From positions 9,836,501-9,900,500 of the forward strand of contig NC_134031.1 in NCBI RefSeq assembly GCF_964204645.1: 64,000 nt of DNA, read 5' to 3'. The notes beneath the pieces were generated by a model, which did no database searches, was not told where the DNA came from, and saw nothing but the letters and a program-made list of their open reading frames with translations. Positions 21,387 to 31,880 of this stretch are shown here, one piece after another (position 1 is the stretch's first letter; each line of letters begins with the position of its first letter). Origin of the DNA: Tubulanus polymorphus. Its lineage: Eukaryota; Nemertea; Palaeonemertea; Tubulaniformes; Tubulanidae. Both the position numbers and the translations under genes were made by a program.

Positions 21387-22075
21387 TAGCCGCTTATGGG
21401 CGGCCAATCCCGCCAAAAATCAGCGATCGTCTATTTGTCTGTACTTTGACAAAATGTCATAGTACACCGCCAAAATGTGTAAGCGTAACGTCAAATTGTG
21501 TAATGCGGCTAAATAACACAGGGGGCGACACTGTACGGACAGCATTTTGCGGTATTTTTCTCGCTTTGCGATCATCTCAAGGTCGTCTCATTGAAATAAT
21601 TTTGCGAGTATCAAATCGACAAATCGTATCATATTCCCTAAACCCAATAAAATGAATTTATTATTACTTTTATTAGTTAACTCGGAACTCATGAACTCAT
21701 GTCGTCTCAGACGCCTGAGACGACACCTTGGGTTCATGAGTTCCCAAGTTCATAACTTCCACAGTTTATGATATTTCGAGTTTATTTGGGCATGTACAAC
21801 ACTATGAAATTATGCGACATAAAGAATCCTATTATAAGGATGTTAAATCCGATTACGTCAAGAATTAGCTAAAAAAATGATGTCCCGCATCAACCAAGAC
21901 TGGTTGACTGTGCCCAATTCTGCACTGGCAGTCATATGAAGTCGACCGGCAACCAGTCTATCATCAGACATCAGCTTTCTTGATGGTTTATAGAAAATAA
22001 ATAGATGCAGGTATCCAATGCATGGGTTTTCACGCAGGATTCTGTTATGTACTGGGGGCATTGCTCACCTTCCGA
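21387..22075. other. Insertion or rearranged DNA inside the transposase gene
   Basis: Separates the second and third catalytic blocks of the transposase. It has no recognised coding sequence. It contains a strong palindrome at 21678-21752. The boundaries were inferred from where the transposase-like reading stops and resumes. Confidence 0.45.
21678..21752. repeat. Palindrome (hairpin), MITE-like
   Basis: GGAACTCATGAAC...GTCGTCTCAG at the left and CTGAGACGAC...GTTCATGAGTTCC at the right pair with few mismatches. The centre is near 21714. Confidence 0.7.
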
Positions 22076-22140
22076 GACTTGACGATCTTAAGATGAAACT
22101 ATCATGGCAGCTGCCAGGCCAACGGGCGACAAAATCGACG
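22076..22140 (-). pseudogene. Harbinger transposase, second catalytic block
   Basis: The minus strand reads FVARWPGSCHDSFILRSSSL, the block with the second catalytic Asp (WPGSxHD). Broken from the other transposase parts. Confidence 0.8.
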
Positions 22141-22830
22141 AACAATCCTGAAATAAAAAGAATCTATTTTGACAGAACAATTAGTTTTGTTGAAATAATT
22201 ATTTTCGATTTTAAATTAAAGTCCAAATAACAGCATACAGCCTGGCTGCTCGTGCAAGTTTGAATGCATCATGTAAACTAAAGAAATTCGGATTGGTCAG
22301 ACTGTCAATCAGGAAAATAAGATTTTTTCCTTGGAAGTTGCGATTTTTACTCCAATGGGTAAATTTAAATGTTACAAACAATGTGTTCTTTTTGTCTTGT
22401 CAGTTTTTATACATAAGACTTTCTGTAAGCAAGAGGGAGAGGGCATACGCGCATACACACAGCATGGGGGTTGAAGAATCATGTAACTAAAATATTGATT
22501 ATTATTACTTATAAATATTGATCCATGAGCATTGGGCCCAGAGGGCATACGCTAGATTGCTTCATTTCGACTCTGTAAACGGTCCTGCATGCAATGATGG
22601 ATAGAAGCAGGGAACTTTTTATGTTTTTATGGGAATAATGATACATCACAAACAAGGATCAAGGGCCGGTACCGTACTGGTAAGTTAAATTTTTTTATAA
22701 GTCTAAGAGAGGGGTTTGCATTTGTTTCTGGCAAATTGCTTAGATGGTACACCGCATTGAAAAGAAAAAAGTCACCACGCGCAGAACATTGCCAAATCGG
22801 ACAGTATCGTGTTAATTTCCGGCCTTGAAC
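22141..22830. other. No recognised gene
   Basis: Lies between the first and second transposase blocks; presumably an intron and/or inserted DNA. Nothing on either strand was recognised. Confidence 0.4.
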
Positions 22831-23270
22831 TTACCATCGGCAACACACACCCTGTGCATTTATCGAATGAAAACTTGTTCGGTTCACAAAGTCTCTTTCA
22901 ATTTCATTTCTTGGAGCTTGACTACGTATATGTGTTCCATCAACACAACCAATAACACCGGGGAAATTTCCGACTTCATAAAAATCAGATTTCGTTTTTG
23001 CCAGTTCTGCTGAGCCTCTCGGAAACCTGATAAAATCTGATTCTTCGAGCAAAGTGCGTCGGTTACACGAGTAGTAATAGATTTCGAAACTGTTGATTTC
23101 GATACACCAAAACTTTCTCCGATTACCTCCAAAAATGAGCCACTGTTATAAAATCGAAGTGCCATAAGAACTTGCAGTTCGACAGTCAAAGGCAATCCAC
23201 GATTGCACGTTTTTTTCTGCCATCAATGGTCTACATATTTCAATGATTCTCTGCACACCCGCTGTTGAAA
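22831..23270 (-). pseudogene. Harbinger transposase, N-terminal and first catalytic block
   Basis: In one frame: LPLTVELQVLMALRFYNSGS and GESFGVSKSTVSKSI (helix-turn-helix region). After a frameshift at about 23040: GNFPGVIGCVDGTHI, the block with the first catalytic Asp. Standard PIF/Harbinger layout; it cuts and joins the element ends. The frameshift makes this copy inactive. Confidence 0.85.
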
Positions 23271-23844
23271 TCTATGTATATAAAGTTAAATTTGTGCTTC
23301 CTTTACCGGTATTGTTGAAATTGTGTACCATTACTGTTGGATATTTGTATACAGTATTATCGTATTATCCTTAAATCCTTCGCGTTTCGCTTCACGTAGA
23401 ATTGAATAGATTTAGTAAACCATGAACTTCTAACCGTATAAATTTTCGGGGCATTTTTGTAAATGCACATTCTTATCCTGTCATTCGTATTAGAAGTATG
23501 CCAACACTACGCTATGGCTGGATATAGCAATTGTAAGTTATCAAATTATCACAATTTTCCGCTAATTTTATTGTATTGTTACTCATTTAGTTGTTTTTGT
23601 ATTGTAGCAAACCGGTACTCGGTACTCGTTATTTTGCAGTCGTAAATAAAATCCGAGTTGAAGCTATTCCGTCGTTTTCGTTGATCGTAGTTGCTGACAC
23701 CCGCTCTTGTAAAGCGATATCTATTATAGCATTCAACATCCGTGATTTCGAGTTGATTTGTAATCCTTCGATATTCTTTATTTTTGGTTTCTCTACCCGC
23801 TAATAAGTAGAATGTCGCCATTTTAAATTTATTTTTGATTCAGG
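23271..23844. other. Harbinger subterminal region without a gene
   Basis: Between the transposase start and the right inverted repeat. No protein-like reading was found; it may hold the transposase promoter. Confidence 0.4.
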
Positions 23845-23973
23845 TCTGACCCAGAGTTAGAATTTCACTCAGAGTTAAGGAATTTGACTCTTGAGTTAAA
23901 TTTAACACACAACCGTGGAACCGGATTTAACCCTGAGTTAAAAGTTAATCAAGAACTGTGGAACCGGGTTCTG
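23845..23973. repeat. Right terminal inverted repeat of the Harbinger element
   Basis: Inverse of 3601-3797, with the same AACTCAGAGTTA-like motifs, ending GGAACCGGGTTCTG. Confidence 0.75.
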
Positions 23974-24050
23974 TATTCTTTTAATTTATCTTGCATTTAT
24001 TGCACAAAAGAGTACTAGGTAAATTTATTTTATGAACATTTTTCCAAATA
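23974..24050 (-). pseudogene. E1 coiled-coil gene, part beyond the Harbinger insertion
   Basis: Begins with the duplicated TATT. On the minus strand it gives short protein-like readings (LLCNKCKIN) that run towards the 3600 side. It is short and decayed. Assignment rests on position and on the target duplication. Confidence 0.4.
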
Positions 24051-24670
24051 TTCTCATAAGTTTTTGCAAAATTCTTCGACCTACAGAGTTTTCAGGGGAT
24101 AAGAATCCCATTATTGAAAGGCGCCACGGGATGTTTATCCCCCGTCATTTCTAGTTACATTCCCTACGACCCACGTCTCACGAGAATTCCTTCAATGATT
24201 GGCAGAAACCACTATATATATTTACGGCGCCTAATGTGATTTCTACCAATCTCGAAATTCGAAACCGAAGGAAAAACCCGGAGAGTTGACAAAGTGTCTC
24301 TGCTAGCCAAAGCTACTCTTGTAGTGAAATGAATTGCCTTATATACTTAGCTAAAACATCGAAGTCAATATAAACGGTGTTTACTAAAGATAAACGTTAT
24401 TTGAAATTATAAATTATTCCGAATGAAGAGAATAAATGAATGAAAGCTAATAAATGAATCATGGATTTTTAACTTAATTATGATCTCATTTTTAATTGAA
24501 TTTATAATCAATTAACATAGATGATTTTAATTAAATTCAAATTCAAAGAATAAATTCAATGCTGCGTATCTCAGTGCTGCCATCTTTCAATTTAAGAAAA
24601 AGCTAACGATTAGAAACGACTGTAATACTAACCACTAAAAATTAATTTTAATAGATTTTTTCCTAAATAA
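24051..24670. other. No recognised gene
   Basis: Contains a slightly GC-richer patch at 24110-24260 with GGCGCC twice. It otherwise leads into E2. The expected left terminus of E2 was not found here. Confidence 0.4.
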
Positions 24671-26881
24671 ATGGACGAGAAGATACAATGTGAAATTTTT
24701 GGTGAACTTCAAAGAAAAAGTAATATTACACGACATAAGAAAACTGTGATAACAATAAACCCTCTCATATAAACTGCCCAAATTGCAATAAATCATTCTC
24801 AAGAAATTATGTTATAAAACATTCAAAGAAGTGTAAAATTAATAATTTAATGGTTAATGTTGATAGTAACGAAAATAATAATAATTCTGTTGAAACTGAA
24901 CCTGAAATGATTTGGAAAAGACCTTTTTCATCTTATGACAAGAATAATATAAAGAAACATTTCTGTGAGCATTGTCGAATAAAATTTCGCCCTGAAAATG
25001 TAGAAGAATGTGAGAAACACCAATTAAATGAAGTACATTTAAATAAAATTTGTAAATTTGAAACAGAATTCAATGAAAGAAAAAAATATATATATATTAG
25101 GAAAATAAAATATGAGAAAACGTTACCAGATAATAAAGAAACACTTGAAAAGTTAGAAAACCAATACTAGAAAGAAACTTTAAAAGAGGACGTTCGTTTG
25201 TGAAACGCATGTAGACCCAGACACCTCCCACATTGATTGGAAAATTTGAATACCGGCTATTCAAGTGTCATCCTACTGCGTAATTCAAAAATTATTCTTT
25301 GGGATTCAAAAATTGAGGAATCAACCATAAATTCTGCCATAAGTTTTACATTTATTCAAAAAATTGAGTAGGAGGCCGGTGAAGGTTTTAACGTTTCAAG
25401 TTTAAGAGACTGAATGCAAGTGGATTTAGGGGTTGGACTAGTCCTACCCTTCAGAATTTGAATGTGCCCGCCAAAAAGTATTTGAATAGATTTTCTAAGC
25501 AAAAATAAATCCAAATGGCATAAAATAACCCTTTTGGTCCTATATATTCGGAGGGCCAAAGGAACCCCACCCATGTTTGCCTTGCACTTAGATAACCATA
25601 AAATAAAAGTAGTCAGGAAGTATTAATGGCAAGAAAACTTGAGTAAAATATTTATTAAACACATTTTATAACAGGATATGATCTGTATTCAAATGTGTGT
25701 CTGCCAGATGATGTTTCTTCTAGGCTGTTTATATCCTAAAAATTAAAAAAAACAAAAACAACGACAATAGATATTTCAATACATGTCCCCTGGACAAGAA
25801 TTATTTCAGAGAGAGTCTATAAAACGTGAATACTTGATTGTACAATCTAATGGCATAGCAGTTGGCTCCAGTTGAAAAATCATTGGACAAAAGAATAAAT
25901 CCCAACTTGAAGACACCATTTCTGATGCGGAATTTGAGGAAATCTCTAACTAACTGGCCTTAAAACGACCTTAAACGTCTGTCAACCAAATCGGAAGTGC
26001 GTCATCAACTGGCAAACCGATCACATAAGGACGTTCGTCTAACGAACGTCCTAATCATGAATTAGTAAGAAAAACGTATTATTGTAAATATTGTACATTG
26101 ATTATTACGACAAGTAATTCAAATCTACATAATAAAACAATAAAACATAAAGAAAATGTAAGTAAATAACAAGAACTTAATGAACATCTATTGCCAAGAT
26201 ATGATAAAAAAAAAAAATCACAATGTATTTAAGAGTATTTAAGACAAGAAGATTCTGTGATATTTTGTAAAGAATGTGGATGGCAAAGAAATTTATGGGG
26301 TGATGAAAAAACTAGAGATATTCTTATAGAACCAAAATTAAAATATCTAGATGAAATTTTTAAAATATTTTCTATAGAAGATCATACACCAGAATATATG
26401 CAATGGCATGAAAAAATGAAAATAATAGAAAATAAAAATGGTGAAATAACTAAGAAAGATATAATAAAATCAATTATTCCATCAACATGTTACACAAGAA
26501 AAGAAAATGTATTTATATTTATAATTTAACGATTATTATAAAAAACCTCAATTAACAAAAGAAGATATGAAAAATATAAAAGAAACATTCATAAAAATAT
26601 TGAGATATTATGTGGATAATAAAATAACATATTCAATTAATTATGAATTCTTTTTGAATAAAATTGCACATTTTTTAAACATCGATATTATAATTCCCTT
26701 TGATGAATTAACAAATAAAAAGAAACAAAAAGAGTGAGATGAAATGTGGAATAATATAGAATTTTATTTAAATAAGAAAAATTAAATGGAAGAACCTAAA
26801 GAAATAATAGAAAAACAATTAGATGAAAATGAAGAAGCCAATAGTGATTTCGAGTACGATGATGTCGATATTATGTTTTAA
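24671..26881 (+). pseudogene. Zinc-finger protein(s) of E2, interrupted by an 830-bp insertion
   Basis: The ATG at 24671 (MDEKIQCEIFG) is followed by C2H2-like fingers: NCPNCNKSFSRNYVIKHSKK, and at 24961 HFCEHCRIKFRPENVEECEK. A stop follows at about 25168. In another frame the reading runs up to the insertion and resumes after it (TYYCKYC; VIFCKECGWQRNLWGDEKT). The last part reads NSDFEYDDVDIMF and stops at 26879-26881, overlapping the stop of the convergent polymerase gene. Several frameshifts and stops. It may be one large or two adjacent zinc-finger genes. A DNA- or RNA-binding role is inferred. Confidence 0.6.
25198..26027. mobile_element. 830-bp insertion with 11-bp direct repeats
   Basis: AGGACGTTCGT occurs at 25187-25197 and 26028-26038, directly bracketing a block that interrupts the zinc-finger reading frame of E2. 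The block has no coding potential. Its ends (TTGTGAAACGC and, reversed, ATGTGATCGG) show only a weak inverted match. An 11-bp duplication fits a Mutator-like MITE or a retroposed element. Confidence 0.6.
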
Positions 26882-27333
26882 CAACCGTTAGGTAATGTTT
26901 TTATTCCATCATCCAAAATATATCTTTTATCATCGAATGGATTGAAGCTAGTTTTTTCAACTTCATTAATGTACATCTCGTGATCTTCTGGTCTTAAACA
27001 ATTCATTTTATGTTTCATTACTATTGCGTTATATAAACACTTTATATAATCTTGAAATTCTATACGTTTATCAACCACATGCTTTGTTATTCCTTTTAAC
27101 TTTTTAGCTTCATGATCTTTAGTTCTATAAGTATACATTTTAATTCTTATCCCAACAAATCAATCATTTCATCACCCCCTAATTCATCTTTAAACTTTCA
27201 AGGAATTTTTTTTATTATCATTGCCAAATAGTTCTTGATCTTTTGGATAATTGCTAAAGTCAAAATGATGTTTTTATGTTTTTAAGTCTTTTTTTATGTT
27301 ATTTGTCTTTATTTTTAGTACGTAACAATCGGT

Positions 27334-28387
27334 ATTGAACGCTATTAATGGAAACCCACAGTTAAATGTGCCATCTTCAGTTGATAAATCATAAACATAG
27401 TCAGATGGGTTGGATGTTTCAAATAAATCTTTAACTTCTTCAGTTATATCTTTTTCTGTATGCCTAAGATTAAAACAATTTTGCTTAGATTTAATCACTC
27501 CAATATTCATATTAAAACCTAATGAATTGCATAATATATTTAATCCTGATAAAGCAACTTTTCCTATTTGTGCAAAAGATATTGTTTTGTGGTTTTTACA
27601 TCTTTTTGAACCATCTGCTGCATGAAATCCAATGAAAAACCATTTTCTTAATTTATATTTTGCATTTAATACATAATCTGGCACGATCTTTTCTTTGGTT
27701 GAAGTATTACTTTTTAACTATTGCATGCATATAGAATTCGTCATTATATTTGGTAGCAAAATCGTTAGGGTTATTCACAAGTATTATATAAACTGCTGTT
27801 GATTTCATATGATCCACAATTCTAAATGTTTCATTTGGATAATTTCTTCACAATATTTTTTAATTCTTTTTAATTATTTCAAATCTTGGTTACATAAATA
27901 CCAACAATATTTAGTGCGCCTAACATATTTATAAACGCCTGCTGATCCATCTCCCATAAAAAATCCTTTGATAAAATATTCTTTTTCTTCTAATGTTTGT
28001 GGTTCTATGTAATATATATTATTAATTATTTCATCAAATGACATATGATTCATTCTTGGATAAAATCTTTATGTAATAATTCATCTCCAATTTTCATATC
28101 AGTTGGTTTTGTTTCATCACCACTTTGTTTAAAAAAATTATGATCTTCAGTTACATCTACAAACTCTAATTTAGTTCCAACTCTATAAATCTTTAAATTT
28201 AATTATATTCTTTAATTTTTTCCATCCATTTTTTTGTCAAAAAATCCATTAATCCATTTATTTGTATTAATTCTTTTTCACCATATGAAATATAAGGTTC
28301 ATTTTGTTTAGGAATTATTTCTGAAATTCTTCTAATTGATATTAGATTATTATATCTCAATAATATTGGAGTATCAGCTGTTACAAA
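27334..28387 (-). other. Intein with LAGLIDADG endonuclease in PolB motif C
   Basis: 1,054 bp, about 351 codons. It lies between the Asp and Thr codons of motif C (YFD / TDC). Blocks seen in order: A, FVTADTPILLRYNN at 28387 (residue 1 is Phe; an active intein needs Cys or Ser); B, VDVTEDHNFF at about 28160, followed by MKIGDELLH; C, FIKGFFMGDGSAG at about 27975; E, WFFIGFHAADGS at about 27640; F, YVYDLSTEDGTFNCG at about 27400; G, PLIAFN directly before the +1 Thr. Blocks C and E are the two LAGLIDADG motifs of a homing endonuclease. The penultimate His of most inteins is Phe here. Frameshifts near 28200 and 27700-27860 and two or more stops confirm decay. Inteins at this PolB site are known from archaea and giant viruses. 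Confidence 0.92.
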
Positions 28388-29750
28388 ATCAAAATATAAT
28401 ATTTCAATATGTTTTTCCCCAAAAAGTGGTTGTAAAACGTTATAATAAAAATCATACGTAAATAATTTTGATATTTCTAAAACAGTTGAACCAATGAATA
28501 TAGGTTTATTAAATTTCATTGACGTTCTTTTCAATTTCACTGCTGTTAAATAATCTTCAAATCTTTTATTTCCTAAGTGTCTAGGATTTGATTGTAAATG
28601 TCTCAATCGTTCCGAATTATTTACTAATTCAATATCATTTCCATTTCTAATATTTTCACATGTTTTTCCATGAAAACTATTATTCATTAATCTAAAAAAT
28701 CTTTTTCAAAATCTGTTTTAGATATTGTTCTCTGTTGAGTATTGAAATCTATATATTTTTCTAACCACTTCGATTGATTAAATTTAATATATCAATATAC
28801 TTTGTTTAATTTCATTCCTTGTTTTAGATAAAATCTTAATATTCTATAATGAACAATATAATTATATTTATTATTTTGTGTTAATATTAATTTTTCAGTA
28901 AAAGCATGGTCTTTCGGTTTTATTTTTTTCTGGTATTCACTTAGATAACTATCATCTACGGCTAAATGTTCTGGGCAATATGGTAAGTTTTTAGATTTAA
29001 ATTTTTTTCATCATCATTATATTCTGTTAGATATAAAGCCTCTAATAAAGAATCTTTAATATTTTCATCTTTTGTCTCTGGTAATTGCATTAATTCGAAT
29101 ACATTTATTTCTAAATTATTAACTTTTCTATTTTAGGTATCATTTTTATAGTTTCTGGATATTGATCAATTTTATATAATGTTTCATATTTCCGATAATC
29201 TGTTATTCTACAAACATTATCCTGCGTTCGGTGTAAACAACTAATAATTGACCATACAAACATTTATTATCTTCATTGTGAGACCTGCTCACAATTATTA
29301 CTGCTTTTGTTGTAAATGGTAATTTAATATAAGATGATGCTTTAATATCCTTTTCTGTTGTTAAGTTTGAATCATTTTTAAACATTGTATTACTTTTTGA
29401 TGCTTCATTCCTTTTTGTATTATATATATTTAAATCTTAAAATACAATTTCATTTAATGTTTAACCAGAACCCTCGAAATATCTTTCTTCAATATGACGT
29501 TTAAATTCATTAAATATTTTTTCTAATTTCTCTTTATTTTGTGTTTTTGAAATTATTTCTTCAGAATGTGTTTGAATGTTACACTCCATTTTTACTTCTG
29601 ATTTTATGAAACTTACTTTTCCAGAAATACTAATTTTTGGATATTCAACATCTGTTACAAAGTCCATTATTTTTTCCATCATTTCAATATATTTACTATA
29701 ATCTTCTATTGTTGGTGCCTTTAAAAAATCTAAATATTATAGCTGCCGGT

Positions 29751-29874
29751 ACAATTTTACTACGTAATGTTTCTAAAATTTCAATTGTATCTTTTATTTC
29801 TAGTGAATCAATACAATTTTACTACGTAATGTTTCTAAAATTTCAATTGTATCTTTTATTTCTAGTGAATCAAT
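29751..29874. repeat. 62-bp tandem duplication inside E2 PolB
   Basis: The block beginning ACAATTTTACTACGTAATG at 29751 is repeated from 29813 with a 62-bp period. Because 62 is not a multiple of three, it shifts the reading frame. Confidence 0.9.
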
Positions 29875-30269
29875 ATAATTTCTAACATTTTCCATGTGAG
29901 GTTTATTTGGAATAGATTTAGTTTTTGAAGCTGGTTTTATTACTTGTTGAGGTTTATCATCAAAATATTCTGTTCCTAAATTATTTTTATTTAAATTTTT
30001 TTGGTGTTTTTGTGATTCGAGATGTCTTTTATAATTCCTTTTTGCTATAAATTCATTACAAACATAACATTTAATTTCATCTTTTTTCATATTTTCTAAT
30101 TGTTCTTTTCTTTCATTGGAATTTTCTGGTGTCTCAAAATCTATAACATTTTTTTCAATGATTTACAGTTTTTTCGTATCCAGATTTTTTAGATTCATCG
30201 ATGTATTTTTTTTACAATATGGACAATAATATTGATTTTTATTAACATCAATTTTTTCTTTCTGGAACT

Positions 30270-30343
30270 CACTGTCTCCCATTTATAAGGAAAAATATTA
30301 CTTGTGGTGATGAGTGATTTGTCGACCTCTCGCACTCTGATCT
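30270..30343 (-). repeat. Terminus of E2 with polymerase start
   Basis: On the minus strand the sequence starts AGATCAGAGTGCGAGAGG, then GTCGAC, then CTCATCACCACAAGTAATA, reaching ATGGGAGACAGTGAG at about 30282. The same order of motifs occurs at 44301-44385 (AGATAAGAGGTCGAGAGG, GTCGAC, CTCACCACCACTTTTAAT). It is therefore taken as the left end of this element family. Position 30343 is the last base of the AG-start. Confidence 0.65.
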
Positions 30344-30470
30344 GAAAACGTCATTTAATAAATAATCAATTGTTAAATTATATAAAGTAACTGCTAATGT
30401 TGATTTTAAAATATCATTTATATAAAATCTATCGACATTAATATTTCCTATTTTCAATACTTTTTAAGCC
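30344..30470 (-). pseudogene. E3 gene fragment (conserved with E4)
   Basis: Reads KIGNINVDRFYINDILKSTL then LYNLTIDYLL. The E4 copy at 57720-57835 has the same gene (VYFDRFDINDILKLTLAV). Cut on one side by the E2 terminus and on the other by the repeat at 30474-31301. The function is not recognised. Confidence 0.6.
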
Positions 30471-30473
30471 AGC

Positions 30474-31301
30474 CTTAAACTATACAAATGGAGCGAATTT
30501 AAATGACATGATTTCCAGAGTAAAGGCTCTTTGACTGTGCAACTGGGCATATATTCATACAAATCATTCATTAGAGTATTATCCATTCTCCATCCCCTGA
30601 CGCTGAATTTTGAAAGAGGGTCGTTCAAATTTAAAAGAGCTTTTTCGCGAAAATCTGATCGCAAAAATATCTATTTTAAAGGGCCAGTCTGAAAGCAAAG
30701 ACTCCTCTATGATTGGCTTAGCCGCAGAGATCAGTAGGTGTTCACGTGAACCCGCGGTATCGTCTACCGTTTTACTTCCGGGTTTCATTTTAAGTTCTAA
30801 AATTATATTTCAATATCGATTTCTGTGAAATCTTTAGTTGATTTAGTTTTTGGGAGGAATATTTTTATTTGCACTACAGAAAATATCATCGACAATTGTG
30901 CAGTCAGGGAAAAATAGCTTTTTCTCAAATCGGATGGATCAAGTGGAAACTGCGAATTCAATAGAATTTTATTCTGCAAAAAATATCAAATCCAATTCAA
31001 TTTTACGTTATTGAACAAGGTTAATCAGCAAATTCAATTTTGTTTTTATTGAGCAAATTTTTGAAAATTCAATTCTATTCTGCATTCCTAATCAATAAGA
31101 CCAAGGGAAAAGATTTATCTGAGGTATTTGTTCTTGCCAGCTCCAGTCGCTGTCTGTGCTACTTATAAAAACACGATATTAGCCTGGGATTGACTCTATG
31201 AGCTGGGAGTGTATTTGGAAAAATTTAACCCACAGAATGCACCATTTGCCATTTTGTGAAAAGCTGACAGGCTCGCCATAGTGCTTCTTGGGCTCTAATT
31301 T
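30474..31301 (+). repeat. Dispersed repeat inserted in E3, ~830 bp
   Basis: Interrupts a reading frame that is continuous in E4. The first ~330 bp (30474-30800) match 40680-41000 in inverse, with shared runs such as GATACCGCGGGTTCACGTGA. No intact gene. A likely non-autonomous element; superfamily unknown. Confidence 0.65.
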
Positions 31302-31705
31302 AAATATCATTGTATATCTAACAGTTCCAACTGATAATAATGCTCCATTATATAATCCATTTCAAAATATTTAGATAATTTAGTTATAATTAATTCAACA
31401 TTTATAATATTACTATTTTTATGTTTATCATATATTTCAGTTATAATGTTTTTAGATCATTAATGATAAAATCTTCATCTAATTCATAAAATCTTACAGA
31501 ATTTCCAATTAAATCAGTAATATTTTCTACATTATAATTTTCTTTATTTATTGTTGTTTCATAATCAAATAATTTTCAAGTAGTATTCTTAATATGAGTT
31601 CAAATCATTGATTTCAAATTTCATTTCTTTGTCACGGTTAAAATCAAAACCAAAACATAAACTCGGTCCAACAGTTATATTCATTTTAATATAGTGAAAA
31701 AATTA
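31302..31705 (-). pseudogene. E3 small ORF, homologous to 57840-58270
   Basis: The minus strand reads VGPSLCFGFDFNRDKEMKFE with frameshifts, then a decayed region ending MDYIMEHYYQLELLDIQ. The E4 copy is better preserved. The protein is unrecognised, acidic and helical, of about 130 residues. Confidence 0.6.
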
Positions 31706-31880
31706 TTCTTTACATCTTATAACTAATTCATAAATTACAGGAAAGTTATTTAAATCAATTATGATTTCTAATTTCTAATTGAAAATGATTAAATTTTGAA
31801 ATGCAAGGTTTAAAATCACACTCTGATGAATTATGATTAATTTGTGTTCCAAATTGATTTACATTACTTAATGGTAAAAT
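31706..31880 (-). pseudogene. E3 decayed coding stretch
   Basis: Protein-like reading LPLSNVNQFGTQINHNSSE on the minus strand, interrupted at 31880 by the 2.58-kb transposon. Unrecognised. Confidence 0.4.

Larger units (their letters stand above)
3601..23973. mobile_element. PIF/Harbinger DNA transposon, swollen by nested insertions
   Basis: The two ends are inverted: CAGGACCCGGTTCCACAG at 3601 and, reversed, CAGAACCCGGTTCCACAG ending at 23973. TATT lies on both outer sides (3597-3600 and 23974-23977), a likely target duplication, although 3-bp TWA is usual for the superfamily. Inside are the two expected genes: a Myb/SANT-like protein on the plus strand (exons at 3806-4260, 20551-20727 and about 20834-20990) and a DDE transposase on the minus strand (23270-21077). 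The element sits inside a gene of the E1 virus-like element. Removing the nested Ngaro/BEL and LINE insertions leaves an ordinary Harbinger of a few kb. Confidence 0.85.
26878..30290 (-). pseudogene. Protein-primed PolB of E2, rearranged and intein-bearing
   Basis: Read on the minus strand: zinc-binding N-terminus (YYCPYCKK near 30210; CYVCNEFIAKRNYKRHLES at 30075); PolB N-terminal domain (29682-29030, with NEDNKC and FELMQLPETK); then an abrupt jump at about 29005 to the palm (LPYCPEHLAVDDS). The exonuclease and motif A are therefore deleted. Motif B is LMNNSFHGKTCENIRN (usual Tyr replaced by His). Motif C is split by an intein after YFD and resumes as TDCYVLKIKT. The C-terminus (YTYRTKDHEAKKLKGITKHV ... 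FNPFDDKRYILDDG) ends at 26878. Frameshifts, stops and a 62-bp tandem duplication make it non-functional. Confidence 0.85.

Noticed and set aside
24671-30343. Bacterial or giant-virus contamination as the source of the AT-rich PolB genes
   Set aside because: They are interleaved with, and interrupted by, eukaryotic transposons, carry target duplications and are decayed in place, so they are integrated.
30464-30828. Three short frames on both strands
   Set aside because: They lie in the dispersed repeat also found at 40680-41000 and are not conserved as protein between the two copies.
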